This document shows positions 9,153 through 43,859 of a stretch of DNA of 64,000 bases, piece by piece. This stretch comes from Siniperca chuatsi (Eukaryota; Chordata; Actinopteri; Centrarchiformes; Sinipercidae). Position numbers and translations under genes: made by a program. Position 1 is the first letter of the stretch. The number at the start of each line of letters is the position of its first letter. Below the pieces are notes generated by a model. That model worked only from the letters and a program-made list of their open reading frames with translations. It did not search any database and was not told the origin of the DNA. The stretch is from assembly GCF_020085105.1 (NCBI RefSeq), contig NC_058055.1, positions 16,129,822 through 16,193,821 of the forward strand, read 5' to 3'.

Positions 9153-10796
9153 AGACAGGTAGCGGGCAGCAGTCTGTAACAGGGGTGACTGCAGTGGAAG
9201 ACAGTAACAGCTATTGGAGTGTTCGAGGGACACGTGACGCCTTGTGCCATCGGGGTACCCCGGTCAAGTGCGGACAGACGATCCGCCTCACCCATGTCAA
9301 CACAGGCCGTAACCTGCACAGCCACTACTTCGCCTCCCCACTGTCCTCTAACCAGGTGGGTGGTGTGAGAAGTGTGTGGGTAGTATGTGATCGGGAAAGG
9401 ATGTTGTTGTCTAAAAGATAGTTTTGACATTTCCAGCCTGATTTAAAAAAAAAAAAAAAAAAAAAAAAGAAAAGCTGATTATGAGAATGTTTGTGAAATG
9501 TCCGATAATGATCTACTACCCTGCAAGTAACGTTACTAATATGTAGTCAGATATGTAAAATACCAAGAAGTTGCCTTTCACATTTAGTGAAACCTAGACC
9601 AACATTTTGAGGTGGACATGAGTTGACAGCAGCTTTTACACTTCAGGAAACTTATCAAACTCTGTGGGAAAACAGCCTCGGGTCACCAGAAACCTCTCCG
9701 ATCTTGAAGAAGTGTGAAAACACTGTCTAACCAAAGTGTTAGAGGATTGGAAGTTGTGTACCGTGAGATGACAGAGATGACATTTTGGTATACCGTGTAT
9801 ACCAAGGAGGCTATTCCTTTAACATATCTGGGTGTATTAGATGAATGTTGTAAATCAATGAACAGGTCTGTTTTATGGCATTTTTTTATTTACAGGATTG
9901 TTGCATCAATGTGATGAAGTTCCTTGACAGATGGGTATTAAATCCAGTGGATAAGCCAAAATTAGACATTTCTGTCTGGTAATATTTGTAAGCAGTTTCT
10001 CAACCCAGTTTCCAGAACATGTACCACATCATGTTTTTTTTTCACTATGGCAATAAAAAATTACATATATCACAATATCTGGCGTCCCTCATCCACTCAA
10101 GAAGCCTGATATATATTTGTATCAGTGGTATCAGCACAACGTTCACTGGAGACAAAGGGGTCTGCATCACTTTTGGTGAAGAAACAAGAAGCCAGAGAGT
10201 TTGGCAGAACCAAACATGTCTTAAAGTTTACTGTGTTGGGATATCTAGATTGGTAAATAATGGGGTCTGTGAAAGTTGTTCCTATTGTACAAAAATGTAA
10301 GTACATGGCTGGCTCCAGTTTAGTAGCAGGAAAAAGGACAAAAGCAAGGTAGAAGATTAAAAAACAAACATAGCTGTTATTTATGTCTGGAAAGTTAAGG
10401 GATTGTAAAATGGAACCAAAAAGCTTTCACAAAAGCAAGATACCTCATCCTCTTCTCTATTCCTTATCTTCTAATCTCTTTCTCACTTGTTCATAGGAGG
10501 TGAGTGCATTTGGCGACGAAGGGGAAGGGGACTACCTGGACGAGTGGACAGTTCAGTGTGGGGGATCTGTATGGAAGCGCGAGGAGGCCGTCCGCTTTCG
10601 TCACAAGTCCACTGACGCACTACTGTCAGTGACAGGGGAGCAGTATGGACGGCCAATCCATGGTCAGAGGGAGGTTCATGCCATGTCGAGCCCCAGCCAG
10701 CACAGTCTGTGGAAGGCCATGGAGGGCATCTTTATGAAGCCCAGCGAGAGCCCGGCAGGCAGCCGAGACTACAGTCACCCACACACAGAGTTCTGA
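7980..10796 (+). CDS. sdf2: Stromal cell-derived factor 2 (ER luminal MIR-domain protein)
   Basis: SDF2 is a soluble ER protein of three MIR (beta-trefoil) repeats, homologous to the MIR region of protein O-mannosyltransferases. It works with DnaJB11/BiP chaperone complexes. Three exons (7980-8163, 9159-9355, 10497-10796) splice in frame to 226 residues. There is a hydrophobic signal peptide (about 1-29, LPVLLLLLSCIFGLSLG). MIR repeats lie roughly at 32-86, 94-149 and 150-204, with the hallmarks VTCGSVIKLLN, RLHSHDVRYGSGSGQQSVTG, CGQTIRLTHVNTGRNLHSH, SAFGDEGEGDYLDEWTV and KAMEGIFMKPS. The wording (HVNTGRNLHSH, GEGDYLD) fits SDF2 better than SDF2L1, and head-to-head placement with supt6h agrees. 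A GTG-initiated extension to 7947 is rejected because the ATG at 7980 directly precedes the signal peptide. The C-terminus is HTEF instead of an HxEL-type ER retrieval signal. Confidence 0.95.
8164..9158 (+). other. sdf2: sdf2 intron 1
   Basis: GT-AG intron, AT-rich, with no exon or recognised transposon inside. It ends in a TG microsatellite. Confidence 0.85.
9105..9150 (+). repeat. (TG)23 microsatellite abutting the sdf2 exon 2 acceptor
   Basis: A pure TG run of 46 bp ends 8 nt before exon 2; an impure TG run extends upstream to about 9087. In the pre-mRNA it is (UG)n in the usual position of the polypyrimidine tract. Confidence 0.95.
9159..9355 (+). CDS. sdf2: sdf2 exon 2
   Basis: The exon follows the acceptor AGAGACAG, which is preceded by a long TG tract instead of a normal polypyrimidine tract. 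It encodes SGQQSVTG through SPLSSNQ and ends in phase 0 at a GTGGGT donor. Confidence 0.93.
9356..10496 (+). other. sdf2: sdf2 intron 2
   Basis: GT-AG intron with an A24 run at 9445-9468. No exon or clear mobile element was recognised. Confidence 0.85.
10497..10796 (+). CDS. sdf2: sdf2 exon 3 (C-terminus)
   Basis: The acceptor TTGTTCATAG follows a T/C-rich tract. The exon starts EVSAFGDEGEG, ends DYSHPHTEF and stops with TGA at 10794-10796. Confidence 0.94.
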   Translation, partial: EVSAFGDEGEGDYLDEWTVQCGGSVWKREEAVRFRHKSTDALLSVTGEQYGRPIHGQREVHAMSSPSQHSLWKAMEGIFMKPSESPAGSRDYSHPHTEF

Positions 10797-13700
10797 ACTT
10801 GACTTTTCTTCTCTGCTTCTGTCACTTCCAGTTTTCCCCTCTGTCTACCACCATATTCCTACCTTTGTCCCTAATTACATCTGTACCAGCAGCCACTTCC
10901 CACTCCCCTCTTGTCTCTTTTTTTCTCTCTCATTAACTTTTGACTTTCATTTTTTGAGGAGACTCTGCCAAAGTCTGTCATCAATCAGGGTACAATGACT
11001 TTATCTTATCAATCTTTACCAATCTCTCTCACATTCATTGTGTTTTAGGAAACACTACTTCAACAGCTACACTCAGACAGCTAACAATATTTGAATAGCG
11101 TTATAGTTTATAGCCTTAACAGGTACAAGAAAGAATTAAAAATGCTGTTTTACAGTATAAAGACTAATCTTTTGTGACACTTTACATCCAAGAAGAGGTG
11201 TTCCTCTCAGCTGTTATTTATTGTTCAATAACTGCCATCAGCAGTCACGCTACAACACAGAAGGAAGTGCAGGTTTTGCCGATGAGTACAGTTAAGTCAT
11301 CAAGTGAGTCTTGTGTTTTGTTGGACTAAAAAACATTATTACACTTGTGCCTTTATCCTTTTTTTAAGAAGTAGTAGGTGTTTACATTGTGGAGCCTTTT
11401 AAACTTTTGGAAACAGGAATTTTATTGTGTATTCTACTCAAACAATGGACAAGCAGTGTTACTATGGTAAATTACCCCCCCACCCACCCCCCCTCCCCAG
11501 CTAGATTCAGTGTTGCATATAAATTATCCCACAGTAAGTGACTCAGTCATTGAACTGGATGCTGTTTATTGTCATTGTTTCCAAGTGCTGGGAGAAAGTA
11601 CAGTGTTTTGCATTCATGTTGTCTGTGCATGCATATGTGTTAGATCAATTCTTTGTTCCAGAGGTTCATATGAGCAACAAACATGTAACGAATACCTCAT
11701 ATTAAATGGGTTTTTTATGCATACTATTATCAGTGTGACTTCTTTATTGGATTTTCTACTTTTTCATCTGGTTACCAAGACAGTTGAGACAAGCTGGCGA
11801 CTCTTTCACAGGTGGTCCTTCCTGCATTATCATTTGAAATGAATCACTGATGTGATCAATGACTCCCTTTTCTGCATTCATGATTTACCAACATGAATTA
11901 TGAGATAATGTCCCTTTACTTGATCATTCATACAATAGTTGAGCAAGTTGAAGTCACCTTATAAAGTCCAACCCCTAATTTCACCCACAAATAGGAAAAC
12001 AGACTACAGACTGTTAGTGTCTGCCTGGACCATTACACTTAGTATAATGCCTTGTTTGTCCACTTAATGGCATGTTTTGGTTCATTATCTGGCGGTTAAT
12101 GGGGTTCAGGTGCATCTGCTATGAAGCTGTTCTCACTTGTATTTGACCTATGCTCCATAATTATCATGATTTAGAGTGAGCGCTGATGCCAGCACTGTGC
12201 CACAGGCAACTCATTTTTGACACAAGTTGCCGAAAGTGTAAATTAACCTCCTGTTCACCAGGCACTGCATTAAGCTAAATAGAGTTTTTAAGATGCAGAT
12301 CTCATTGGTAGAAGGTTAACCTTTGCGTGCATGTCTGTTACACCCGCCAAGGTTAGTCCACTCGTGCGACATGACCTGCATGTATTGTATGAATGTGATG
12401 TCAGAGCAGTGAGCTTTCTGCACTTGAAGAGGCTGCTCTTCTGATTCACAGCTCCTTTATGGACGCTCTGGTACCTGCATGGGGAAGCAGCAGTGAGGGG
12501 AGCTCAGTTAAAACCACGCTGTGTTGTGTTGTCATTCTATTTTTAGGGTTGGTATTTAAAATGACACATGAAACGATGATAACAAGTGACAATTAAAGCA
12601 ACAAGCCTACTTTAGACTAAGTTTTACTATCATTAACTGAAAATATTTATGCTCAGCAGCATATTGTGAGACGAAAGTCATGTGTAATTTAGGTGCCTTA
12701 TTTAAGAATGTTTTACCTTTTTATGTTGCTGGGTAGCATTATTTTGTCATTATTGTTTTGTACATGTATTGTTCTTGAGCCAAAATATGAATCTGAATTA
12801 TTATAGATACTCATGGCACACACATCTTTCACAAGTAAACACAGATGCCTTATATTTCTATAAAAAAAAAGGTTTTATTGCATAAACATATATGGATATA
12901 TATTTTTTTTAGATTAAACAGATTAAACTTGTTATTTGCATTTTTAAATATCCATTCAGTTGGTGACTATTGCTGTTTTCTTTCTCCTTTTCTAAGCAGC
13001 ATGCCAAGGTTGTATTACATATCTGTGTTTAATTTTATCTCCATACAATCTACAAGGTAAAAACATGTTTTGGTAAAAACAAATCTCAAAAGCAACTTTC
13101 AAAAACATGAAAATCATGAACTGACTCCGTCCTGTTACAGATGTACAGTATAATAATGTAAACTTCAAAAGTGTTGATAAAAGGTCTTTCAAACGAGATT
13201 CCCTTACATAGCCATGCAAGGATGTCTGAATGGCACAATTATTAGAGAATTGTTAAGATAAAGTGGTCTATGCTGGTTTCAAAAGGACCATGACACTAAT
13301 AGACAAAGGTGAAAACATGGTCCATTGGTCAAATGTCAGTGTGCTGAGAATATCAAAGACATAAACAGACTTACGAGGATAAGTGTAGCATACATTATAC
13401 AGCAGTTTATACGGGACTATGAGGCAGTGAAAACAGTCAATAAAAACCTAATGTGATTAAAACACACAATATTTTGTATTCAATGTTAATTTTAACCATC
13501 CAGTGCAGCCTACAGACTCTACCCAAGATGACGTGAAACAGAGATGATGATGATGATTATATGACCTTGTATTTGCATATTTATGAAAATGCCCTCTCCT
13601 GCACTCTGATTTGATTAATAGCTGGTAGAAACTAGAAAAAATGGCTATTACAGTATAAACTGGAAAGTCAAATATGTGACAGTAGTACATACATACCTAC

Positions 13701-14148
13701 ATTTAAACCAAGGCTGTGCCACCACAAAGAAAGATTAAATGGATTTCCCTGTCTTTCAGACATGAAAATCTAAACAACAACATGCATACTGATTTACAGT
13801 ATAATACATTTTTGCTGTGATACTTGATCTTACAAAGCTATTTCTTTATTTTAAAAGAAAGCCCTCTCCCTTTTATATTTTGTTTAACCCCGGACAGCAT
13901 ATAAACTCACATGTTTCACATTAGTGTGATTGAAATATCTAGTTTTGTTTTTCGTCCACCCCGGCAAAAGACAAGAGAACAAATAATCTCTCCAAGGTAT
14001 TAATGGGAATGAACCAGCCTCCAATCTAGTAATGTCCTATGGGAGCACCATGCAATTTAGGAATCCACATATGCTGCTGTTATGGCATATAATGTTGCAA
14101 TCAGTAGTAATGAACACCAACAAGTATATGTCAAAGATGGCATCTCCA
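10797..14148. other. Convergent intergenic region: sdf2 3' end and possible caln1 3'UTR
   Basis: sdf2 (plus) and caln1 (minus) converge here. An ATTAAA hexamer at 11135 is a possible sdf2 poly(A) signal. A C-rich run lies at 11475-11498. Sequence beyond about 12.5 kb is strongly AT-rich, which would fit a long 3'UTR of caln1 on the minus strand, but no transcript end can be fixed by eye. No coding exon was recognised. Confidence 0.45.
11475..11498 (-). other. C-rich/G-rich run, possible G-quadruplex on the minus strand
   Basis: Four runs of three to eight C on the plus strand, separated by single A or T, give G-runs with one-nucleotide loops on the minus strand. Confidence 0.55.
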
Positions 14149-14417
14149 TAGGGCCAGGCGATGTGGTTGAAATAACTGTCACAAAATTAATGAAAATATT
14201 TTTAAGATATCTATTAATATCACAAAATAATCACATATTAAATAATTGAAATTATAAACGTAATCTGAGGTGATCTTAGTTTTGAATCACAATTTTCATG
14301 GAATCCTTTGTTTGGACAACAGAAGTTTGGAAAACAATAACAGAATATGAACATATAATTACGATTCTGTTCCAACGACAGTAGATGAACATGACATCTC
14401 TTTATTGCCCAGCCCTA
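14149..14417. mobile_element. hAT-like MITE
   Basis: The ends TAGGGCCAGGCGAT and ATTGCCCAGCCCTA are imperfect inverted repeats of the GGGCTGGGC type common to fish hAT-like non-autonomous elements. The interior is AT-rich (GGTTGAAATAACTGTCAC). About 269 bp. Confidence 0.65.
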
Positions 14418-16018
14418 CGCCAACATAAAAAACCCCATTTTCATCCGCAAATTTAATCTGTGGTGTCATTGGGATGTTCAACCTGGGCGGCTCCATTATA
14501 AAAGAAGAGGAGCATGATTGTAAACTCTTACAAGGTCTTTCCCAAACTTTTTCATCCCAGTCAGCTTAATAAAATTGTAGTGCTATCAGATCTGAACCAT
14601 AAAACATAGCTTTGACCCCAGAAACTACCACAGGTACTGCAGCAGTCACCTTCAGTCTCTCATCCAACTGTTCACTGGTGGGAAAAAAATTCTATTTCAA
14701 TAGAGACCAAACTGCCCTTGTGATACTGACACGACACACATCAAAGCTCAAATTCAGTGGTGTTGTTCTTCACTTCTGAACACCTTGTAAACATGGTTGT
14801 TCAAGCGTTTAGCTGCAGTTCTCATTTTAACCACTAGAATGCAACCTTTTCCAAGAAAACAACTGTACCTACAGTATATCACAGCTCTACTGTATGTCCC
14901 TGGTTTATCTCACTAGTTTCTACCCTTCATACATTCTGCTGTTGAGAATAATACATTACACAAGCTAAGTAGTACTATATATACAGTGAAATCAATGGGA
15001 TACTGGAGTTAGAGTAATGTTTGGTATGGCAGTGTATATACTGGCATACTTTTGTGTGGTTTATATTTACCACAGTTGGGCAGTATTACAATGAGATGCC
15101 GAGGTGAAACATTTTCTACCAACACATAACTAAAAATATCGTAATTTATCTCAGCCTGGCCCTATTATTAACCCAAACCATAGCTCCCCTGTCATTTGAT
15201 TTGATGTTGCTTGTTTTTTACCTTCATATGTTTTACAGCTTTCTCTGAGCTTAAATTATGTATGTGGACAACACTGTGTTTTACCCACCCACACAAATGT
15301 TAAGTGATCAATCAATCAAGCATTCAGTATTAAGACTAAAGAGTAGAGATAGTGGGACAGTGATGATTCTTTTGTGGTCCCTCACTGAGTATTGAGTTGT
15401 GCTCCTTGTAATCACACATAAAGACGTCATGTGCCCCAAGATTAGTGTCAAGGATGTTGATATTTCACAAAAAGTGTGGTGTTTATACATGACTATATGA
15501 GATGTGAGGGATTTACTGTGTATTAAATACTTTTCCCGACATTCAGTGCCCACATTCACTCAGTTCACATTCAACGTGATTTCTCTAGGGTAAATATGCA
15601 GTTGTCCATAATAACCATTGTTTGTTTTTGAAATTAGGAATGGCTCAAAGCACCTGATAAACATTTTTCGGTAATTAGAAAATCAAGGTTAAAGGGTGGT
15701 CTTGGTCACGAAAACAGCAAAATAAAACTCTCTATTTATTGTCACGATTAATATAAAAACATAATTCTTTTCAATTTCCAGTAACTCCAGTAAAGTCCAG
15801 TAACTCTACATGGTGACATCTTCAATGCAAAACAAATATATCGCTCTTCATTTTACTCACATTGTCTGCATCTACAAGGTAAGTTCAAATTAAACTAAAA
15901 AAAAAAAAATCAACTGATTGTTTAGAGAAGTGCTTGGGTTGCGGCTGGTCCAGCTTTGGCTGCAAAGATGTGAGGTCATGGCTGTTCTGTCCACTCCCCA
16001 TGCTCACAGTGCAATTGG
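14418..16018 (-). other. caln1: Proximal caln1 3' flank / 3'UTR
   Basis: Lies directly downstream of the caln1 stop on the minus strand. An AATAAA on the minus strand (TTTATT at 15735-15740) about 280 nt after the stop is the nearest poly(A) signal candidate; others lie further on. No further coding sequence was seen. Confidence 0.45.
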
Positions 16019-38528
<22,510 letters not shown>

Positions 38529-38535
38529 CTTCTCC

Positions 38536-41500
38536 CTGCAGAGCACACACGCACAGAGTCTAAATAAATCTTGCATATGTGTGTGTGAGAGAAAACTACA
38601 GGTAAGAAGCATTTGTGTCTCAGTGTGTGCATGTGTATTCAAACCCTGGCTACCAGCGCGGTCATGAGCCTTTTTTTGGAAACACAATCCTGTGGAGGGA
38701 ACACTGTTCCTTCCACTCTGCTAATGCTCATTTCTGGGAGAAACCGCTGTCTCCTCCTGGCACAATCACACTGACAAATTATGTAATCATATTATTATTC
38801 AATGGAGTCACAAAAAAATATTCCACTGTTATTGTTCTGATAAATACCATCAGAGTACAATCAGGAACTCAGTATTATCTAGCAATCATTCTCTCGCTGT
38901 CTTTCTCCTGCTCACTCTTTGTTCAGCCTCCTTAGTCCACGGAGGAAAAGCACTAAAGTCCTGTCACTCGCTATCGTTTCTTCTAACCCCCCTGTCAGAT
39001 CTCCTGACTTCCCATCCCGTCAGACAATCCCCACTGCCACCCAACATCTCACCAAGAGACCTCTAGGCTTGACAGGGCATCAATCAGCCACGGCCCCTGC
39101 TGTCGTATGATCAGAGCAATTCTCTGCTTTGATTCATGAGAGTTGCCCCCCCTGAGGGATTTCCCAGTGTAATATTTTGACACTTTGGCAATATGCTTCA
39201 TGTAATATTCCTGCCAATAGTACACGCTGAACTGAACTGAGTCGAGGTGAGGCAGAGAAAGAAAGATAAGGAGGGAGGAAGAGATAGAGATCCCGAGAGT
39301 CTTTCGTGAGCGGGCCGCTGCCTGACAGGAGAAATAGATATAGAAGTGGGGATATCTCTGTTACAGGAAACATGCTCAAAGAATAAACATCTCATCTCTC
39401 CTCTCCTCTCCTCTCCTCTCCTCTCCTCTCCTCTCCTCTCCTCTAATTATCACTTATGGTCATATTGGCCCCGGTTCAGCAAAAATTACAAAGTCTTACT
39501 TAAAGGTAATATGTGAAGCATGTTAACATCAATTCAGTATTGTTACATTTTTTCTGAGATTGAATTCATTTTTAAATTAAATGAATCAATAAGATCATCA
39601 CTGAGAAGACAGGCAGCCCCTCTACCATATCTTACCTTGTGTGGCATCAGGTTTTACAACACAAAGCTTTCCGACAATAGCAGATGAAACAACTGAAAGG
39701 TTGACTAAAAAATATCACATCATAAAGTTCATTCTAAAGTGATGGACAAAAACATTTGACAGAAGAAACAAGTACACTATTGACAGCAAGCAACAGGTTT
39801 ATATAAAGTGTATGACTACTAACATTACCAAGTGAGAGAGGTAGAGACAAATTGTCTCAACCTTGGCTGCTTTTTGTGATATGTTGTTGTTTATTTATAG
39901 TAGTGACTGATTAGGCCTTCAGGAGTACATGTATACATGCACATAGTTGAGTCAACATGTTGGGAATATGTGCATGTTGCTTTGGAGTGCTAAGTTTGTG
40001 TGTTGGCTTGTACGTATGTACAGATACAATGGATTTATACCTTTATATTGTTAATTTATGTGTATGTGGACATGCATATACATAAAAGGTTTATTTTTTA
40101 GTGTACTTCTGCGGAAATTGCAAATTAATTAATTCATGTGCATGTTTAAATTCCCATGGGTGCATTAGTGCATGCATGTATGTAAAACAAGCTGTAGATG
40201 TTGGAAACATGTATGTATATGAGATCTACCATTTTTATTTTCTCACGATGCCACGATGAAAAATGATGAACATGTAATGGCTCCTCAAATTAAACAGGAA
40301 CCAGCAATTATTTAGTCAGTGGACAAATTAATAAGACATATGATATGAAATAAATATGAGAATGTATTTTAACAGTCCCATCTGCTCTCACAATTGTTCC
40401 CCTGGCAGAAACACCCACTCACTCATGGCAAAAACCAGCAGACACGCATACACATACATCTACCTAGTCACACATTATTTTTTCTCTATTTTTCTACCTC
40501 TCTCTCTCACTCACTCACTCCCTATTTTCCTCCCATATATTTTTGGATTGTGGTTTTTCTACTCGTGAAAACACAGACTGTTGTCACAGAGACGCACATG
40601 AGAGCTGACAAGGACATGCTTTAGCAGAAAACCTCCATTTGATAAGCCTCATTGCCTGGCTGAGAGCAGGAAGAGGAGTGGCAGAAAGACAGACTGACAG
40701 ACATACAGGTGAGAGAGGAGGGGGGGATGAAAGGAGCAAATGAAAGAGGACTGACTGACTGTGTTTGAACTGTGGGGTCACCTGCACCCCAGGGAGCTGG
40801 GTTTCAAGTCTGCAGCATGGTGATCAGAACGCATTTAAGCTCAGACAGGAGGGAAGAGGTGAGATGAAGGGAAAGGCGCAACCGAGATTGAGCCAAAAGC
40901 CAGGAATGGGGAAAAAGGAGAATCATGTTTTTTTCTCACCTCCCTCTGTCCCCATGGAGAGCAATGCATTAGCAGAATGGCAGAAAAGAGCTGAGGGGTC
41001 AAAGCAGTATTTTTCCCAACAGCATGTATAACGCTGCCATCACAAGGCAGCCCTGACTAGAAAATAGACAGAATCAAGTCTTATCCACCAGATCAAAGGA
41101 AAACGGTTGTTATACTGTCGCAGCCACCAGTTAACATGAAAACATGCAAAACTGTGTGATTTAACTTCATCCAAGGACTCTCTGATGTGCATGAGGTTTG
41201 TTGGCTGGCCAGGCGAACTTCAAGCTAAATTAACAAATTATACTCGTTTTTACTTCATGCCACTAAAACATCAGTTAGTTCACCATGTCTTCTCCAGTTT
41301 TGGAGATAAGGCCCCTGCTGCCTGCCAAAAATAATGAGAGACCACAGTTGATTAGCTGAAGCTCCAGCGTTGGATAAAGGTAAACTGCAACTCTGCAATT
41401 TGTCACATAAACTACAAAGCCAAACAAGATGGACAGGAGACCAATTTTACGCTTCAAAGAAGGACATGTGCTACCTCAACAGGCAACCAACAATAAAATG

Positions 41501-41700
41501 GCTTCTTATTAGATTAAACCAATGATAAAAATTTAATTCAAATAACTTGCTCTCTTTGCTTTTCTGTCTCTGCTCAATGTAACATTATCAGTGTCCTATG
41601 AAGTCACCTTGGGCAAAGATAGGTAGCCTCCACACAGCTGTGATCTCTGCTGTCTCTCTCTTACCCATCAAGGCTGTACTCAAACGTACTAAAAACGTTT
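38536..41700. other. Upstream of the caln1 MPFHHV exon: presumed 5' intron
   Basis: No coding exon recognised on either strand. Contains a pentanucleotide (CTCTC)n run at 39396-39444 and AT-rich sequence at 39.5-40.4 kb. An acceptor at 38536 implies that transcription starts further up on the minus strand. Confidence 0.5.
39396..39444. repeat. (CTCTC)n pentanucleotide repeat
   Basis: About ten units, pyrimidine-only on the plus strand. Confidence 0.92.
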
Positions 41701-43338
41701 CCTCAACAGAGGCGCTGGATGGGCTGCCCATCTTGTCGCATACAGCCGCCTCTCCCGGAGGTCACCCTGGGTCATCCAACACGCTCTGTCTGACCCCACC
41801 ACCAGCTGATGCGGCAGTTGAATAGCTCTGATGCTTCACCACCAGCCCAGGCAGAGGAGTGCCAAGTTTGTGTGTTGGTGCCCTTGATCTTCTTCTGTAA
41901 GGTGGTCTGAAACGACGCTTAAAAGAGTCCCACGCGACGGGAAAAGAGTTGGACACTCATGACTGTCCGTCACATTGCGCGCATCTGCAGCGGAGGGAGC
42001 GCACCTGGACTCACACCGCTTGATGCTCAAAGCCGCTGCTACATGTCACCCTCATTGCACCGAAAATGTCTGAGAATTAAAAAAAAAAAAAACACTCATG
42101 CGCGTTACCCGCCAAAAATGCTCGCACCCACAATACCACGCACTTACTGTAACACCTTCCATTTGTTACCATCCACAGGCGGGTCTCCTCCAGGGTTTCA
42201 GATGATGAATGTGTGTGAGGCAGGTGACAGATTTGGCCATCATGCTTTACGCCTGTGGAGTTTTAGAGCATCTGCCAATGAGAATGAATACAACTGGGCT
42301 TTAGACTGCAGCCAGTCCCCATTTATCAGAACCAATATGTGAGCTGCTACAGCCTGAGTGAGCAGAAGGGTTGATCAAGCCACAAAGCATGCTGTATAGT
42401 GTGTGATGGAGTGCTTTACGTCCCGCTGCGTGTTGAGACAATTGTACTGTAATTACACTTATAGCGCGTGTGTGATGGACCGATAATCACCTAATCACAC
42501 CGATCTAACCCACACAGCGCGCACTGACGCGCGCGGCGCACACAAACAGCTGGAAAGAGATTTTCAGGAGCAGTTGAAATATTAAGATACTGAATGCAAA
42601 TAGACACCGACATCATCAGGTTGTCAGCCATTAAAACAGCACAGCTTATCTAGACTGTCAACACATACATTGAGGTCTATTTACACACGCGCACGCCCCG
42701 CACATTTACACAGACTACAACAGGTGCAGTCGCCTGCGCAGCTCTGCGGCCATCAGCGGGACCAACGCATGGGCGGTCGGTCGCGGTAATCACCTTTATC
42801 ACCTTTAACACACCAACCCAGAGGTGACACACTAATTAACCGTTGGGGTATAGCCTACCTGCCTGTAAAACGACTGGTCCCCCGGTGTGAGATTCACCTC
42901 GCTCGGTTACAACACCGTTGGAGGAGATGCTGAGGGTGTTTTGAATTGCCAAGATGTGTTTAGTCTGTTTGCATCCGTCCTGTGCTCTAGAGGAGTCCGT
43001 CCGACAGCCAAAGATGGACTCATTCAGTCTGTGTGAGGGACCTGCCTCGGAGATTCACCAGTGTGTCATGTGCTGCACACTTTTTAGATAGTTATTTAAA
43101 AAATATCAACTGGTTAGGTGAGGAGGAGGATGATGAAGGTGATGATGGTGCTGGGAGATTTTGTCCGTTTTAGCTGAAGCCCAGACCCACATGAATGGCC
43201 TCCGATCCGTTTTCTACATCTCACTTCTCATCGCCATATATTTTAAAATTTGGGATGAAGCAGTTGGTAGGTAAAGTGCCAAATCTTCGTCCTATCAGCT
43301 CGCCCAGACGGACGCCACACGCCGCCCACGGGTCTGGT

Positions 43339-43360
43339 GCTGCTGCTGCTGCTGCTGCTG
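43339..43360. repeat. (CTG)7 / (CAG)7 trinucleotide repeat
   Basis: Seven GCT units followed by GTTGCC, in the CpG-rich block. It would read CAG in a caln1-sense leader. Confidence 0.9.
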
Positions 43361-43696
43361 TTGCCGGTCGCCTCTTATAAAATGATAAATCACGATTTAA
43401 ATTCAGTGTAGCCTACTCTGTCGAATCAACACGGCGGAGAGGAGAGGATGATGCCTTTGAGAGCAGATCGGTCAAACAGAGGAGGGATGGGAAGGGATCT
43501 CCCGACGCTCCCGGTGCATTTATCTTCTCTTCTCCCAGTGACAGAGTTAACCCATTTATCGGTCCAGTCCGGTAAAGGAGGGGCCACATCGGGAGCCACG
43601 GCAGCAGAGGTGCGACTGTGTAGGCCTATAGGTGAGCGGGAAATATGCGACGCCGTGGCGCTCAATGGGAGCTCCCCTCCTCGCAGGTATAAGTGC

Positions 43697-43698
<2 letters not shown>

Positions 43699-43740
<42 letters not shown>
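43699..43740. repeat. (GA)21 microsatellite
   Basis: A pure GA run at the edge of the CpG-rich block, followed by TG runs at about 43810-43850. Confidence 0.95.
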
Positions 43741-43741
<1 letters not shown>

Positions 43742-43859
43742 GGGGTGTGAGGTCCGAGCAATTAAGGTTTCAGTGGATCAGTGAAGCTACATCTCCCCTG
43801 GGGAAGTGTGTGTGTATGTGTGTGTGTGCTTGCGCGCGTGTGTGTGTTTCATTTAGCCA

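Larger units (their letters stand above)
41700..43760 (-). promoter_or_regulatory. caln1: GC-rich, CpG-containing stretch; candidate caln1 promoter / 5' leader
   Basis: Compared with its AT-rich neighbours this 2-kb stretch is rich in C, G and CpG (for example GCGCACTGACGCGCGCGGCG near 42520). On the minus strand a CAG|GTAGGC donor lies at about 42860. It is the only promoter-like sequence on the upstream side of caln1 in the window. Transcription is not shown; a non-coding first exon here is an inference. Confidence 0.4.

Noticed and set aside
41762..42030. Minus-strand frames as the missing N-terminal exon of a long caln1 isoform
   Set aside because: The translation shows no resemblance to the expected extension and no donor in the required phase was seen.
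43426..43761. Open frames on both strands in the CpG-rich block
   Set aside because: They run into the GA repeat and lack protein-like motifs; high GC content lowers stop frequency.
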